In this document: positions 11,808-24,282 of the stretch, one piece after another
Position numbering within the stretch: position 1 is the first letter of the stretch
Layout of the letters: every line of letters starts with the position of its first letter
Origin: Diphasiastrum complanatum
Lineage: Eukaryota > Streptophyta > Lycopodiopsida > Lycopodiales > Lycopodiaceae
Reading direction: 5' to 3'
NCBI GenBank assembly: GCA_029204225.1
Contig: CM055092.1
Coordinates: forward strand, 67,271,923 to 67,335,922
Length of the DNA: 64,000 nucleotides
The notes under the pieces: model-generated
What the model saw: only the letters and a program-made list of their open reading frames with translations
The model's database searches: none
Told to the model about the DNA's origin: nothing
Made by a program: the position numbers and the translations under genes

Positions 11808-14322
11808 AAGGATTGCAACCCCAAGTATTCTGGATAAGGATACTTGCTGTTTCCACTTTGAAGACAGGCCTTGGTGTGAATTTTTTTCAGGAAGTTTCAG
11901 ATGGAGGTGGCTGCTCGCATTTGAGATCCTTGTTTCCACACTTTTGAAGGTGTTCCACTCCAAAAAGAAAACTTTTTGTGAGCCGTTGGTCCAATGGCCT
12001 TGATATGAATGAGAGACCTCAAGATGTGTTGCACTGGCCACATGCTTCCTTTTCATAGGATAATTTCAATTGTGACATACCTGCTCACTGGTCAAACCGA
12101 ACAACATAAATGAATCATTCTTTTGGCCTTCCAGGCTTTGGTCGTTCATTGTGTACATTCTGCAATGTGAAAAGAGAACCACCAATGGGCAACGTCTTTA
12201 TTCATTATTTACAGCAGAGGCGTCAAGTTGCTGTGCATGTAAGTTGTTATTTTATATATCTGCATAATTTATTGGGACTTGCATGGCAGGTTTTTGATGG
12301 GGTTAAATTTGTTGTATGATGCTTGCAAGTTCATGTTCAGCATTTAGTATATTTTGGGCTTGAGGCATTCTCTTCTGCTGTCAGTTCAAGTTTGAATGCT
12401 GATTCTTTTTGCTTGTGCTTGATGTGCCAGCTCATAATATCTTATTGTTCGTGGGTTGTGATGTGCAGATGTAATCTTCGTACGCTCTACATCAAGAAAT
12501 TACCTTGTTTTTCTAGAAACAATTTTGTTAGGAATCCTGACTTGGTGAAGGCATGATCAGAATTACACGTTCTTCACCGAACACTTCAGGTGAACAGTAG
12601 ATCATGCCTCGAGTTTTTAGTGGTTCTTAAATAAAAGTTTTGATCTCTGTACTCTTCTACGGTGGCATTTCCAGCGTGGGTGGAGGCTTGTTGACAGACC
12701 AGTACTTTAGGCTTGCTGAAGTACTTACAATGAAAATGGTCAATGTTATTGCTCGATTAGACTAACAATTCTTTTAGATGGTAATGATTTTCACCAGGGA
12801 GTTCTTGTCAATTGTCAAGAAAGCTCCAAAAAGCTAGGGTGCACCCAGTTAGCAAAGCAGCAACCTTAAAACTTAGTTTGACACCGTAGTCAAAGTGCAT
12901 GGTTACTTTACTCATCTGTGCTCCCTTGGCAGTTACCGATTGCATTTTGGGTTCACTGTTTGACATTCACCACAGCTCTTCAAAAGTAATTTTTTTCCAT
13001 GTTACACTAAAATTGTAGAACTGCAATGACCAGATATTACTACAGCATCGAAGGAGGGTTAACATTATGATGTAGAGAAAGATCTATTTTGCTGGAAGTG
13101 ATGCAATTTAAATTTTGTCTTCTGTACATTTCCTACCTTAAATGCAATATACATGCTTGCACTTAAAATTGTAGCATGATCATATCAAGGCTAATTAGAT
13201 TGAATCGTGTAACTATATGGTCGCCGATATCATTTGATTTGTTGCTACAACTGCTTTTCTTCTGAGATATGTGAGCTGCAGCAAGTGCCAATTCCTGTCA
13301 TTGTAGCCTTTGGGGCTACTTCAAGTGCCATTTGAGACTTTCCATTACTCACTGACTAGACTGGATTATGCATTCAGTACATGAAATGTTGTCGCCATGC
13401 GGTCTCATCAATTTACAAAATCTTGTGATCAAGACAAACATGAACTTGAATGCTGAACAAAGGAACAAGGTATGCAATTAAATATATGAGTTTTTGAGTC
13501 TCAGTTAATATTGTCTTGGTGAACTATAAAGTGGCAAACACTTTGTACTTTACATACTGTATACGTGTGAAAATGCTTAATTTGAACATGTAAAATATCA
13601 CAAGCCAGACAGTACTAAATGAATCCAAAAGAGTTGCAGGTTCAATATTGATCATATTTGTGACAAATTATCCTGCCATCAAATAATTAGTATGAAATCA
13701 TCCCCACATATCAACAAGCAATGCTAAATTACATGATGTCTGTTCTCAAAGAAGGAATGATTAGACTTTCCTCCAAATATGTGCAGACTCATTGACCAAT
13801 GACAATGTAGAAGCTTTTCCTTTGTGTAAACTGGAATGAGTGGGTGTTACATTCATTAGAGAAAACAAAACTTCCACCCTCATTCATTGATTGGCCAGCT
13901 TTCTGTTTTTCTTATGGAGGGTGGCCAATCAGTTCAAGCACCACTTGCAGGTTCATGTTTAGCTCTGCCTTACGAAATTTTAATTTTTTCCAACATGGAA
14001 CAAAGAAAAGCAATGACATGTATGCTCCTCCAGAGATTTGTTAAGGCTTGTGATTATACATATATGCTCCTTGGTATGTTTTTAGATTATTGAGTCCTTT
14101 CACGAGTCTCAAATCAAATTGCAAACAAACAAGGTTAAATGCTGATCTAAATCTCTCATAGCCTCTCTTTGAATGAAATTTGGCCTTGCGTTGCCTTGCA
14201 AAGGCAATACTGTGTTCAGATTGGTCAATGAAGTTTTTGGAAAAGTCAATGTCTTAAGTTGTAAGAACATGTTGCACATGAGAGGTATGTGGGTTTTACA
14301 CTTGCACAAAGAGCTTCAATAC

Positions 14323-14325
<3 letters not shown>
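11808..14325. other. Intergenic stretch, no gene seen
   Basis: The 3' flank of the PHD gene followed by AT-rich sequence. Short open frames occur but none has a recognisable motif, homologous neighbour or splice pattern. Confidence 0.6.
12630..12635 (+). terminator. Candidate poly(A) signal AATAAA downstream of the PHD gene
   Basis: The AATAAA I noticed on the gene's strand after the stop lies about 0.8 kb downstream. Plant poly(A) signals are loose, so this is only a candidate 3' end. Confidence 0.3.
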
Positions 14326-14403
<78 letters not shown>

Positions 14404-14412
14404 CCCCCCCCC
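14326..14412. repeat. (CT)n microsatellite ending in poly-C
   Basis: About 75 bp of pure CT followed by a run of 12 or more C. It produces spurious Ser-Leu and Arg-Glu frames on the two strands. Confidence 0.97.
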
Positions 14413-15434
14413 AAAACCTGGTCTCTCTATACAAAATGAAATAGTGCTCGAACATGCAAAATTTCTCTAATGATTGTAACAAAGTAGTAACGAGTATGCC
14501 ATTTATGCATGCATAGCATAGCCTTTAATCCCAACCATCTATCAACAATTATGTGAGCATGCCTTCTACAAGATGAGAATTGCACGCACGGTGGAATCAC
14601 CCATTGCCATGCAATGCCACCCCAACTAATATTTGTTCCAAATTTATGACCTTAGCTTGCCAACAATTGAGATGTGATATTTCCATGCTCTCTTGTCCTA
14701 GTTGTTGATTTTAAGATTGATTTTTATCACGACTAGTTAAAGTTTTCGCCATAGCCAGCCGAGAGATTGTTTTCACATACAATGAGAGAATTTTTTCGTG
14801 AATAGTTAAGAATGTTATTTCTCGAAGAAGCCCTATCAAAGGAGGCCTTATCAATGTACCCAAGTTGAATCAAACTGGGTAGACCTTGAAATTAGAAAAT
14901 AAAATGCCATCCATTACACTTTTCCAGAAATCAGCGTGGCTTGCAAAACAATTTGAGATTTTTATTTTAAACATCTACATACTTTCAAATATCACAATCA
15001 AATGCAAGGCATTTGTCATATATCTCAATGTTCTTATTTAGTATACATTGCCTAGCAGATAAACATATTGAATCTGTGGATGATAAGTTTGACTTTCAAA
15101 TGGATTATATAATTTACGTTGATAAAAGTCACAAGTTGAATTGTTTTATAAACATTACACCTCAACCAAGAAAAAGTCCAACAAGACCAACTTTATTAAG
15201 AATTACATCTACTTTATTTTATCTACTTACAAGAAGATAAATTAAAGCCTCGCCAATAAGACAATGCATGAGGCCAATCAAGCTAATGTTAAAAAATTTC
15301 CTTATCATGCCATGTCCAATGTTTTTAAGAGGGTATCAAAACAATTATAATTATTTCTCACAAGATTGGTGGACAAAGAACAATTTCCTTCCATAGAAGT
15401 GATGTATAATACTGCATGATACCTTTCTTAGAAT

Positions 15435-15791
15435 GTGAGTCATACCTTTTTGATGTTTGACTTGGATAAAATATTCAAAAGAATGAATTATCTTCATTCA
15501 TTTGACATGTATGAGGCCTGGCATCGCTACTTGATTGATGAATCCTTGTATAATGTTGAGATTTCACGTAGAGATAAACGGTCTCATGTTTTTATGCGTA
15601 AGACTAAGAGGAGCCAGATAGGCTTGTCTTTTTTCACATTTGTTGTGTTTGCGTTGACTACTATTTCACTTATGACAAAATTGACACACGCACAAGGACT
15701 ATGGAAAGCTCTAAGGACAAATATAATGGGGGATGCTCCTAAATTTTACATAGGTGCTATTAGTTTTTTGATGTGGTTTGAAGATCCATAG
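15435..15791 (+). other. Unrecognised open frame of 118 codons
   Basis: An ATG-to-stop frame in an otherwise AT-rich 2.4 kb stretch (14413-16802). It has a basic patch (RRDKRSHVFMRKTKRS) followed by a hydrophobic helix-like segment. I recognise no family, and there are no introns, repeats or partners nearby. It may be a chance frame or old transposon debris. Confidence 0.18.
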
Positions 15792-16802
15792 AAGTTATAA
15801 TCCTTCATAGGCTTCTACATAGAGGATATGTTTTTTAAGATCTAGAATTAAGTTGAATTGCTACGAGGCTTGAAATAACTTAAGTTCTTACACTTCAGAA
15901 TCTTGGGTTTTGGCAAATTTCAATATCCTTTCAAAAAGCTTGTAGCTATGGTTGCACCAAATTTTACGTCTCCATGATTGCTTGTTATTTGAAAAAAAAC
16001 TATGAAGCCTAATGTCCTAAAATAGTATCAGTCAAGTGGTTGAGATGTAGTTATCATATATGATCAACATCAAAAGTCATCCAAAACGTATGATAAAAAT
16101 AATGGTCTACTACTGCTAAATAGTGAAATACTTAGGACTATGTAGGAGTACTTCAAAGAATAAAGATTTGACAGATGTGAGATTACATCCAAATTTTCCA
16201 TTATATTTTTGGTCACTAAAGATGATCCTAGATTTCAACCTTTTTCCTTCATCATGATAGATTCAAGAATAAAAATGGTTAACAAGGGTTATCCACCACC
16301 ATTTATCCCCTTTTACTATAGCAGAGATTTTCCATTAGAAATAAATTTATTGAGAATGATACTTACAAAAGTCTTCTACTAACGAGTTGAAATAACCAGT
16401 ACACATATGATATAACACTTAACATACTTAATAAATTATAGCATAACACTTGGAAAAGAACTATTTAGATCTCAAAAATCTAGATCATGCTATGGCTCAC
16501 TGAATCTAGAATGTTGAGTTATAAATGCAATACATAGGATGTCAATGGCCAAGTAGATGAATGAGCAATAATAACACAATATGAAGTAGAATTGTATAGC
16601 AAAAAGGATAATAGTCTGGTCATCAGCTGATGTTCTAGCAAGGCATCCAAAAAATACCTTATGGAATACATAATGAATCAATTTCTAAATCCGTAAAATG
16701 ATAATTTCAATACAACAGATTTCCATATGTAATAATTTACATAATTGACACTGATTTATGGTAAAATTCTCACCTAAATTTTGCTTTTAATGAGCACCTA
16801 TC

Positions 16803-16947
16803 AAGTCAGCAAAGATACTCAAGTTTTTTAATAGTCTACAAAAATACACGGAGTTTGGCATAGTCTACAGAAATACAAGGGATTTGGCATAGTTTGTATA
16901 AATACACATGTTTCGGTACAATCTGCAAAAATACACTAAGTTTTGGA
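16803..16947. repeat. Degenerate 29 bp tandem repeat, five units
   Basis: Units start at 16803, 16832, 16861, 16890 and 16919, each 29 bp. The consensus begins TAGTCTACAAAAATACACGG and ends in AGTTTGGCA. The middle units are most alike; the outer two are decayed. Confidence 0.8.
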
Positions 16948-17321
16948 TAGATCGACAAATGTTGATCGACATTGGTCGGTGAAAATCCCAGTTCTCATAA
17001 ATAGATTTCGAGTGATCTAAAAATGTCGAAAAGCACAAGTAAGCAAAATGTCAAAAGGCCCAAGTAAGGAAAATCACCAATCGAGTTTTTTTTTACTTAC
17101 AAAAGTCACTAGAATACAAGTCTTAGAATGTCGATCAACATAAATGCCAAAGAGTACCAATCAATATAAATGCCAACAAATGCCAACTCAAGTGTAAAAA
17201 GCCCATTTGGTGAGAAAAAATGTCAATTGTTGGGTGTAGTCCATCGTAGTGAGCAGCCCCTACGCCTGCCAAAAAGGGTTAGTACTTCGTTTTGCCGTGA
17301 CAGCCATGTAGGCCTTGCAGG

Positions 17322-19122
17322 GTGCTGCAGAAGATTTTCTGTCCCAGTTTTTTTGAGGATACTTGTCTTTTGGCAGTGCATGGTAAGCATCTCAAAAGGC
17401 TTCGGGACAGATATTCTGGCAGCACTTCCAGAGACCTGCCTCTGGATAGAACCAACGTGCCTACTACCTCTAGGAGGAAGAGAATGCAGGCTGTCCCCAA
17501 GAAGGTTGGATCTCGAAGGCCAGCTTCTTCCCTTCCTCCTAGACGTATCCCGGCCAAGAGACCCCGTGTTTTCCTGAGCTCTGAGTCAGATGCTGGAGAA
17601 TCTGACTCAGATCGAGAATCTTCACCCAGTCCTCCTCCTGTTATTCATCCAGCTCCTCGTCAGGTTTCATCACCAAAAGTGTTGATTACCCAAGAGGAGC
17701 TAGACAAATAACAAAGAAATCTGTAAATATTCTTTCCACTTCTGTTTCTGCTCCTGTACATAATATTTTTGTGAGAATTCCATATAATTCAGCCCAAGTT
17801 TTTTTTTTTTTGATTCTGACCATTGTAATCAATACGAGGCCTACCTAGCTAACAAAATTGATCTTCTCGACAACTTTTTTGATTCTTTTCTTCCAGATAC
17901 ACGTAGAAGCTTTAGATTAGGTTCCAAATTTTGTGCCGAGCTAAAAGATAAGACCTCGGAAATTTTAGATGCAATAATAGAGACTGGAGTTTTTTTTTTA
18001 TAGAATAGTATTAGTTTCGATTCCCATGGTACAGTTTTTGTAGTTAGTCCATTTTTCATGGGAGCGGTAAAGGCAAAAGAAGCCAATTTTGAGAAGGCTG
18101 TCTTTAACGAGTGCAGTCCTATGGCGAAATTTTATTTGATTCCATATAAAAATAAGTAAGAATTGCTCTTTTGTTTTTGTTGCTTTAATCTGGATTGTTG
18201 CATGCCTCATTGCTTCAATAAGAACGAAATTTTTTCATAAATATAAATTTAACGATATTTGTATCTTGGTTGTTGCAGTCGGCATTGGAGCCTAAACATT
18301 CTTTTTGTAAAGATAAATAAGGAGGGAGTATCAATTTTTTTATGTGTAAAATTAAACTCAGCTGCAAATACACATAGAGAATTTGATTCTCTACTTCATG
18401 ATGTCGTTCGGGAAATACCGACAACGACAACTTCAATTGGAGATATAACCATTAAATCTTTCAAGGTATATTCAATTTATCTCTGATATGCATGTATTCT
18501 TTTTTTAATTCAAATGTATTGTCATAGCATAAATAAAATTTCTATCATAATATTACTTCAATATACAGTGTGTACATCAAAATGACGCTTTTAGTTGTGC
18601 ATGGTTCGTCCGGTACAATACGAAGCTTTTTGAATGGTATAATTCACAAACATATGTAGATATTGAAAAGATAATATTCTACTCATTTGTAGTTCGTTTC
18701 ATTCTAATTCATATTTTATTACTATCATTGTTTGTAATTTGCTGATTCTCGTGTTTTGTGAACAATTCACTCTTGAGCCGTATACTCCTGACGATGTATA
18801 TAGATTTTGGCAAGAGTTGATCAGAACCTTTGCCCAGTACGGTGTAAGCGTTGCACCTACAATCGAGGGCCCTCAAAAGGAAGCTGCTCCTGCCTTAACA
18901 GCCTTTCAGGTTGTTCAGGATGCAGATCTTATTTTATATGATCAAAAAAGAGTAAAAGTCCTTCCTAATACAGAGGAAGACAATTTTGTAGCAGATATTT
19001 CTCTTGCCTTAAAAGGCATTGAGGCCCTTCCCGAAACAGAGGAGGGTGAGATTATAGAAGGAGTTGTTGCTTCATCAGTTCCTAATACTGATATAAAAAA
19101 TATAGAAAAATTGATTGAATAG
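17322..19122 (+). pseudogene. Ulp1/SENP-like (C48) cysteine protease gene, spliced, frame-damaged
   Basis: A basic N-terminal part (17322-17703, with 'RRIPAKRPRVFLSSESD', a likely nuclear signal and acidic serine patch) leads through a broken frame to 'CNQYEAYLANKIDLLDNFF' and 'SPMAKFYLIPYKN'. Clean splice sites follow: exon end 18155, exon 18279-18465, exon 18569-18636, with matching phases. The spliced product reads 'NNRHWSLNILFV', then 'LCVKLNSAANT', then 'VHQNDAFSCAWFV'. This is the His, Asp/Asn, Gln and Cys layout of SUMO-type proteases, with Asn where the family normally has Asp. A last open segment (to 19122) starts near 18776 and is acidic. Damage: a frame change near 17703-17712, a 13-T run at 17799-17811 where the frame shifts again, and TAG at 18001 after a 10-T run. 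It may be a decayed host gene or a transposon-captured Ulp1 domain. Confidence 0.6.
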
Positions 19123-19514
19123 AGATGTATTTGTAAATAGAGAGACATAAAAAAAAAGATACAATCATTTTACTTGTAAACAACCCGTTTATGGGTTTTT
19201 TTTTATTGATATCACAATAGATTCTTACAATCAGCTTGTGTCCATAGTCTAATAATGGAATGCAATTTTTCTATAATGATAAAAAGACATTGATAGTGAA
19301 TCTCAATGTTCTTCCATAAGTTGGATTGTTTCGCCAATATCTCTGCATTTGATCTCGAGCTCATGTCTTTTACGTACCTGCATAAAACTAATACAAAGTT
19401 AGTTAGAATTAGTACAGAGTTTGTATTAGAAAGTTTTGATTGAAACTATTCATAAAAGATCGAGTGTTTACAGTTACGAGTTTACCTTTGAAAATGAATT
19501 TGAAGTCTGAAAGT
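19123..19514. other. AT-rich spacer, no gene seen
   Basis: Lies between the Ulp1-like gene and the 3' end of copia-1. The 3' LTR expected here for copia-1 is not present. Confidence 0.6.
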
Positions 19515-22500
19515 ACATCATCTTGTAGGAGCAATAGTTCCAAGTGAAGTCCTATGCTTCATGAACAAGTCCTTTCCCAATGCTTTGGTAAAGATATCAG
19601 CTACACATTCCCTTGAAGACACATGTTGAAGCTCCACCTCCTTTGCAATGACTTGCTCCCTCACAAAGTGATATTGTATCTCAATATGCTTGCTCCTAGC
19701 ATGAAATATAGGATTGGATGCCATTCTTTGAGTTGATTGATTGTCACAAAATATGATTGGGCTCTTTGAAAAATACAGCAAGTGAAGATCCTTGATCATC
19801 CTCTTGATCCATACCATCTCCTTTGTGCAATGTGTAAGAGCTTTGTACTCGGCCTCACTAGATGACAATGAGATAGTGTCTTGTTTCTTCGACATCCATG
19901 ATATAGCTCCATCACCTATGAAAATACAATAAGCACTAATGGATTTCCTATCCATTACATCTCTAGCAAAGTCCGAATCTAAAAATCCAAAAAGATTAGG
20001 TGATGATCCCTCATACAATATGCCAAAATCTCAAGTTCCAATGATGTACCTCAAAACTTGCTTTCCTAGCTTCCAATGCTCCTCACTGGATCTTGCATGA
20101 ATTGACTCAATCTTCCAACACAATAGCTTAGATCTGGTCTAGTAATGGTTAGATAGATGAGTGAACCAATTACTAGCCTCCTATAGAGAGTAATGTCCTC
20201 GAAGTATCTTTCATTAGTATAAGGTAGTCTATGTGACTTAGACAAAGCACAAGACTCACAAACATGCTTGATATCACTTAAAGAACTTGGAAGACCAATC
20301 ACAACCTTCTTCCTTGCCATTACCTCCAATGACCTGAAGTTGAGGTGTCCCATCCTTTTGTGCCAAACCTCTTGAATAGGAATCTGCTCCCTTGCAACAC
20401 ATCCAACTTGGTTAGCAATAACACAAGCATCTAGTTTGAACAACCTCCCTTGCCTTTTATCTTTTCCAACCAAGACATCCTTCCTTTTGATCAAACAAGC
20501 ATCTCCATCAAACTCCACCTTGAGGCCTTTACTTAGCATTTGGCTCACACTAAGCAAATTCTTGGTAATAAATGGAATAAACAAGACATCCTCCAAATGA
20601 ATATTTCTATTTGTAGAGAGAGAAATAGGAATTGTGCCAATTCCTTTGATTGCACACTCACCATCATTGGCCATGTAGATCACCCTCTTGTCATCTCCAT
20701 ATGCCAACAAAGAAGTGAAGTACTCTTTGTGAAAGGTCATGTCTGAACTTGCTCCACTACCAAGGATCTAGATCTCCATTATTAGCAAGCATACATGAAG
20801 ACATCACAAAAGCATCATCATTTGCATCTTGAACATCCAAACCATGCTCATTAAGAGTAAGACTACTTTGCTTGTCTCCTTGATCTCTCTTCTTCTTGTA
20901 GCACTCACTTGCAAAGTGTCCTTTGATGCCACAATAGAAGCACTTGAGCTTTGATCTATCCTTCTTTTTTCCACTTGAAGAATCATCCACTTGATCTTGC
21001 CCTTTAGACCACTTACTTTTGGTTTTGCCCTTGAATTTGCCCTTTGTGATCATAGCATCCTCTTGAAGTGTCGATGTAGAACCACCTCTTGCTTGAAGCC
21101 TATATTCCTCATTGATCAAGATCTCTTGAAGACCCACCAAACTTGGAAAAGTCTTTTGAAGAGCAATACTTTGAACAATGTTAGCATGAGCATCCAACAA
21201 GCCATTAAGAATTACTCAAATAAGCTCTCCTTCCTTAATGTTTTCATCAATGCAAGCCAACTCATCATTCAATGCTTTCATTATCAAAACAAAAGTACTT
21301 GGAACTTTTTCATTATTTTGCAAACAAGAAAAAATTTGCCTTCTTAAAGTCAACATTCTAGAAGTAGACTTGGATTCATAAAGCTTCTTCAATGAATTCC
21401 AAGCTTCCAAAGACGATGTGCACTTACCAGCTTCCTTGAGAAGTTAATCGGTAACATTCATCTTTATCATGTGTAGGGCCTTCTTGGCCCTCTTGTCATA
21501 CCTCATTTGATCTTGTTGTGTTGCTGCTCTCTCCTCCAAACCTACAACAATATCCAAAACATCATTCATCTCAAGAAGTGACTCCATCCTGACTTTCCAC
21601 AATGAATAGTTACTTGAGGTAAGCCTATCATTGGCTTCCAACATGACTCCAATTGAGGGTGCCATGTAGCAATGGCCTGATCTTCTCTTTCAACTTGTTT
21701 CAATGCACAAAGCACTCCTTTGAAGAACAACAAATGCTTTCAAAAGAATCATCAAGATTTGAAACTATCTCAAAAAATCTCTTCTAGCACTTATACCAAG
21801 CAAATCAACACATAGAATCATGGAATATTGATCAACCTATGATCTATCCTCAATCTAATGACTTTTGCCACTTTCTAAGATTGAAACAGACTCAAATGAA
21901 GTCCAGCAACCTCACTATCTAGAGATCCAATCAAAATTAGGATTGACAAAATCACAGAAATTGACTATTCCAAATCTACATGCAAATGCTGAAAATTTGA
22001 TATGCAATCTATAAGCCACTACTTAGGCTAATCCAATGATCCAAAAATCGGCCAAATTCAGTATGTGAATTCAAAAATTGGAATTGATCAAGTTTATAAA
22101 CCTATATAGGGTTTTGATCTACAAAAGATCCAATCTACAAAAGCAAAAAACTCAATTTTGGTGTAGAATCCTCTCTAGCATGCTCTAGACTGGATATCTT
22201 CACCAAATCATTGATAGATCTGATTTCCTCCTTCATAACCTAAAACACAAGTTCTGATACCATGTGAAAGATTTCAGATCATTATGATCCAATCTACTTG
22301 AATGATCTTTGGTTAGAAAGAGAAATACACTACCAATCTCACCAATGTAGAAAAATCAGCATCTACACACAAAATGAGATGCAAACACTAATAGAACTTG
22401 ATCAAACTTGAATGAAATGATAAAGTACTGTTGATGTCCATTCAAAATCAACAAGCTACTGTATTTCACACGTGTGGATCCAGAAATAACAAATATAGAT

Positions 22501-22912
22501 CATTCTACACATAGAATTGCAAGCAATCACCAAAATAGTGCACCAATGGATAGTAGAACCCAAGAGAACCATGTATAAGCATGAAATGAGATAGAGATGA
22601 GAGAAGATAGCCCTCTCCACGAGTTAAATCCTTTTATAGCAAGTACAAACCCTATTTGGCCACTTGGCTTTCCCACCAAAATGCTAACCCTACTAATTTT
22701 GGGTCTAGATTCAATGTACCCAACTATTCAAATTTGAATCCACTCAAACTCGCATTCTAACTTTCCCACACTTTCAAAAAGAATTTATTCAAATGACATT
22801 TAGACTAATGAACTTTGAAAAGTCAATCTCTAAGTCTAAAACAAGTTTTGGCCTCAATATGCCAAATATGGAAATATAGCAAAATATGATAAAATTAGTT
22901 GAATCTTTCACA
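19515..22912 (-). mobile_element. copia-1: internally deleted Ty1/copia element, 3' LTR missing
   Basis: Reading on the minus strand: 5' LTR 22263-22912, primer-binding site 22251-22262 (complement of gttctgatacca), gag from 21665 ('SSNYSLWKVRMESLLEMNDV'), zinc knuckle 'CFYCGIKGHFASEC', protease remnant, and a pre-integrase block 'EVWHKRMGHLNFRSLEVMAR'. The frame then jumps directly from 'SHRLPYT' to the end of the reverse transcriptase ('LVIGSLIYLTITRPDLSY'). RNase H follows (20018-19518) with D, E and D in 'FLDSDFARD', 'SSSEAEYKAL' and 'FCDNQST'. Integrase and most of RT are gone. gag has TAA and TGA stops, and 8 bp are missing at the protease active site compared with copia-3. It is a dead, non-autonomous relic. 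Confidence 0.88.
22263..22912 (-). repeat. 5' LTR of copia-1 (650 bp)
   Basis: Bounded by inverted ends TGTGAAAGATT and AATCTTTCACA. The primer-binding site follows at once on the minus strand. It is inserted in the leader of a gypsy-type element, whose PBS is at 23056-23073. No second copy of this LTR is visible in the window. Confidence 0.8.
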
Positions 22913-23861
22913 CTTTGCTCTCTGAAAGTGGCGAGTAAAAACAACATCAATAAATTGAAAAAGTTCCTAAGGGCGAGTAAATAGCTTGTCAAAAAGAAAA
23001 AAAAAACAGAAAAATGCAAACTAAAAACCCATATGTAGGAGACTTTAGCATCGACTCCCCAACAACGATGCCAAAAAAATGTTGGACTGTTTTTGTGCCT
23101 CCCCGGTGTGATCAAGAGGGCCAAGAACGGGTTTGGATCTCCAAACAGGTGAGTAATGGGCTTTGATTTAAAGGGGAGGGGGTTAAACTACATAGTAGGA
23201 TGTATATCTATGCCAACTAAGGGTGTCAAGCTTAGTTTTGGATCTAAAAGTGGAATGGCTTAGATTGGGGAGTGAAATTCATGCTTCTTTTCTTCTCTTT
23301 TTGAGTTTTCTTTGTTTTATTTGATCATTTTCTTGGATCTTGGTTTCTTCACTCATCTAGGGATAATTGGCTCTAGATCTTCTCCACAAGAGGTTAATCA
23401 TCTCAAGGGAGGTGGACAATGAAAGGGAAACCTACCTAATGGATCCTAATGATCCCTCCAAAGGGGATTTCTAACACCTATTTTGCTTGAGTGTGGATTT
23501 TATGGATTAGTTTTGAAACTATGGATGAATGCAAGTGCTAATGATCATTCTTGATTGTAAAAGCTTGATTAACAACAAAAAACATGCATTCAACATCCAT
23601 AAGAATCACACACAAAGAAAATAGGAGGCCTTTGCAAACAAGCAAGAATGGATGGAGGAGGTATTCTCCATCTCTCAATCTCTATTCTTCTCAATGAAAA
23701 GTGATTACAAAATGGTGTCACATGCCTCTTTATAGACAATCTTATGGTTAGGGTTTTTGGTTTATAAAAATGTTTAAAACCAAACTGAATTTTAACTACT
23801 TGGGTCCTTTTTCACTTTAGGCCCAATAGAGCATTGATCTACCTCTAATTCTCGCACCACA
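22913..23861 (-). mobile_element. Gypsy-type LTR plus PBS and leader, truncated
   Basis: On the minus strand an LTR ends CAGTCCAACA at 23080. A PBS of the kind used by many plant gypsy elements follows (TGGCATCGTTGTTGGGGAG, 23055-23073), then about 140 bp of leader cut by copia-1. The LTR carries a TATA box on the minus strand (TATAAAGAGG near 23730). The far edge at about 23861 (TGTGGTGCG) is my best guess from TG...CA ends. No coding part of this element survives next to it. Confidence 0.6.
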
Positions 23862-24282
23862 GGCTTACAAGTATAGTGCACCTTCTACAAGTGTCTGACA
23901 TTACATTCTAGGTAGATACAAGTCTTTATACTGACTCGGCCATGCTTTTATTCCTGTCGTCATAAAATATTTATCTATGATTTGTTGACACTCTTCATTG
24001 TAGTTCAGTGGCTCGACTCTGTTGCTTGATATCCGTTATGCTCTTTTGATAGCCGAAATCAGTTAGAAGAATCTTTGCGGGAATATTATAGCAACCGTTT
24101 TTTTTTCCTGTGTACCTTTTGTAGGAGTCACCATGGAGGAGCTAAATGCATCTTGAAGACTTAGGAACACTCAAGAAATTAGATGTGATTATTAGTATCC
24201 TTGTACATATGCACAAAAATTGTTGAAAACCAAAGAAAAATCATAAGAAACTACAAAAATCCCCAAAATATCCTCTTTCAAT

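Noticed and set aside
11683-12056. Overlapping 106- and 117-codon frames on both strands
   Set aside because: They overlap the last PHD exon and its 3' flank in other frames.
14173-14482. Ser-Leu and Arg-Glu rich frames on both strands
   Set aside because: Translation of the (CT)n and poly-C tract.
16803-16947. CRISPR-like array
   Set aside because: Units are contiguous 29 bp tandem repeats without unique spacers, in a plant genome.
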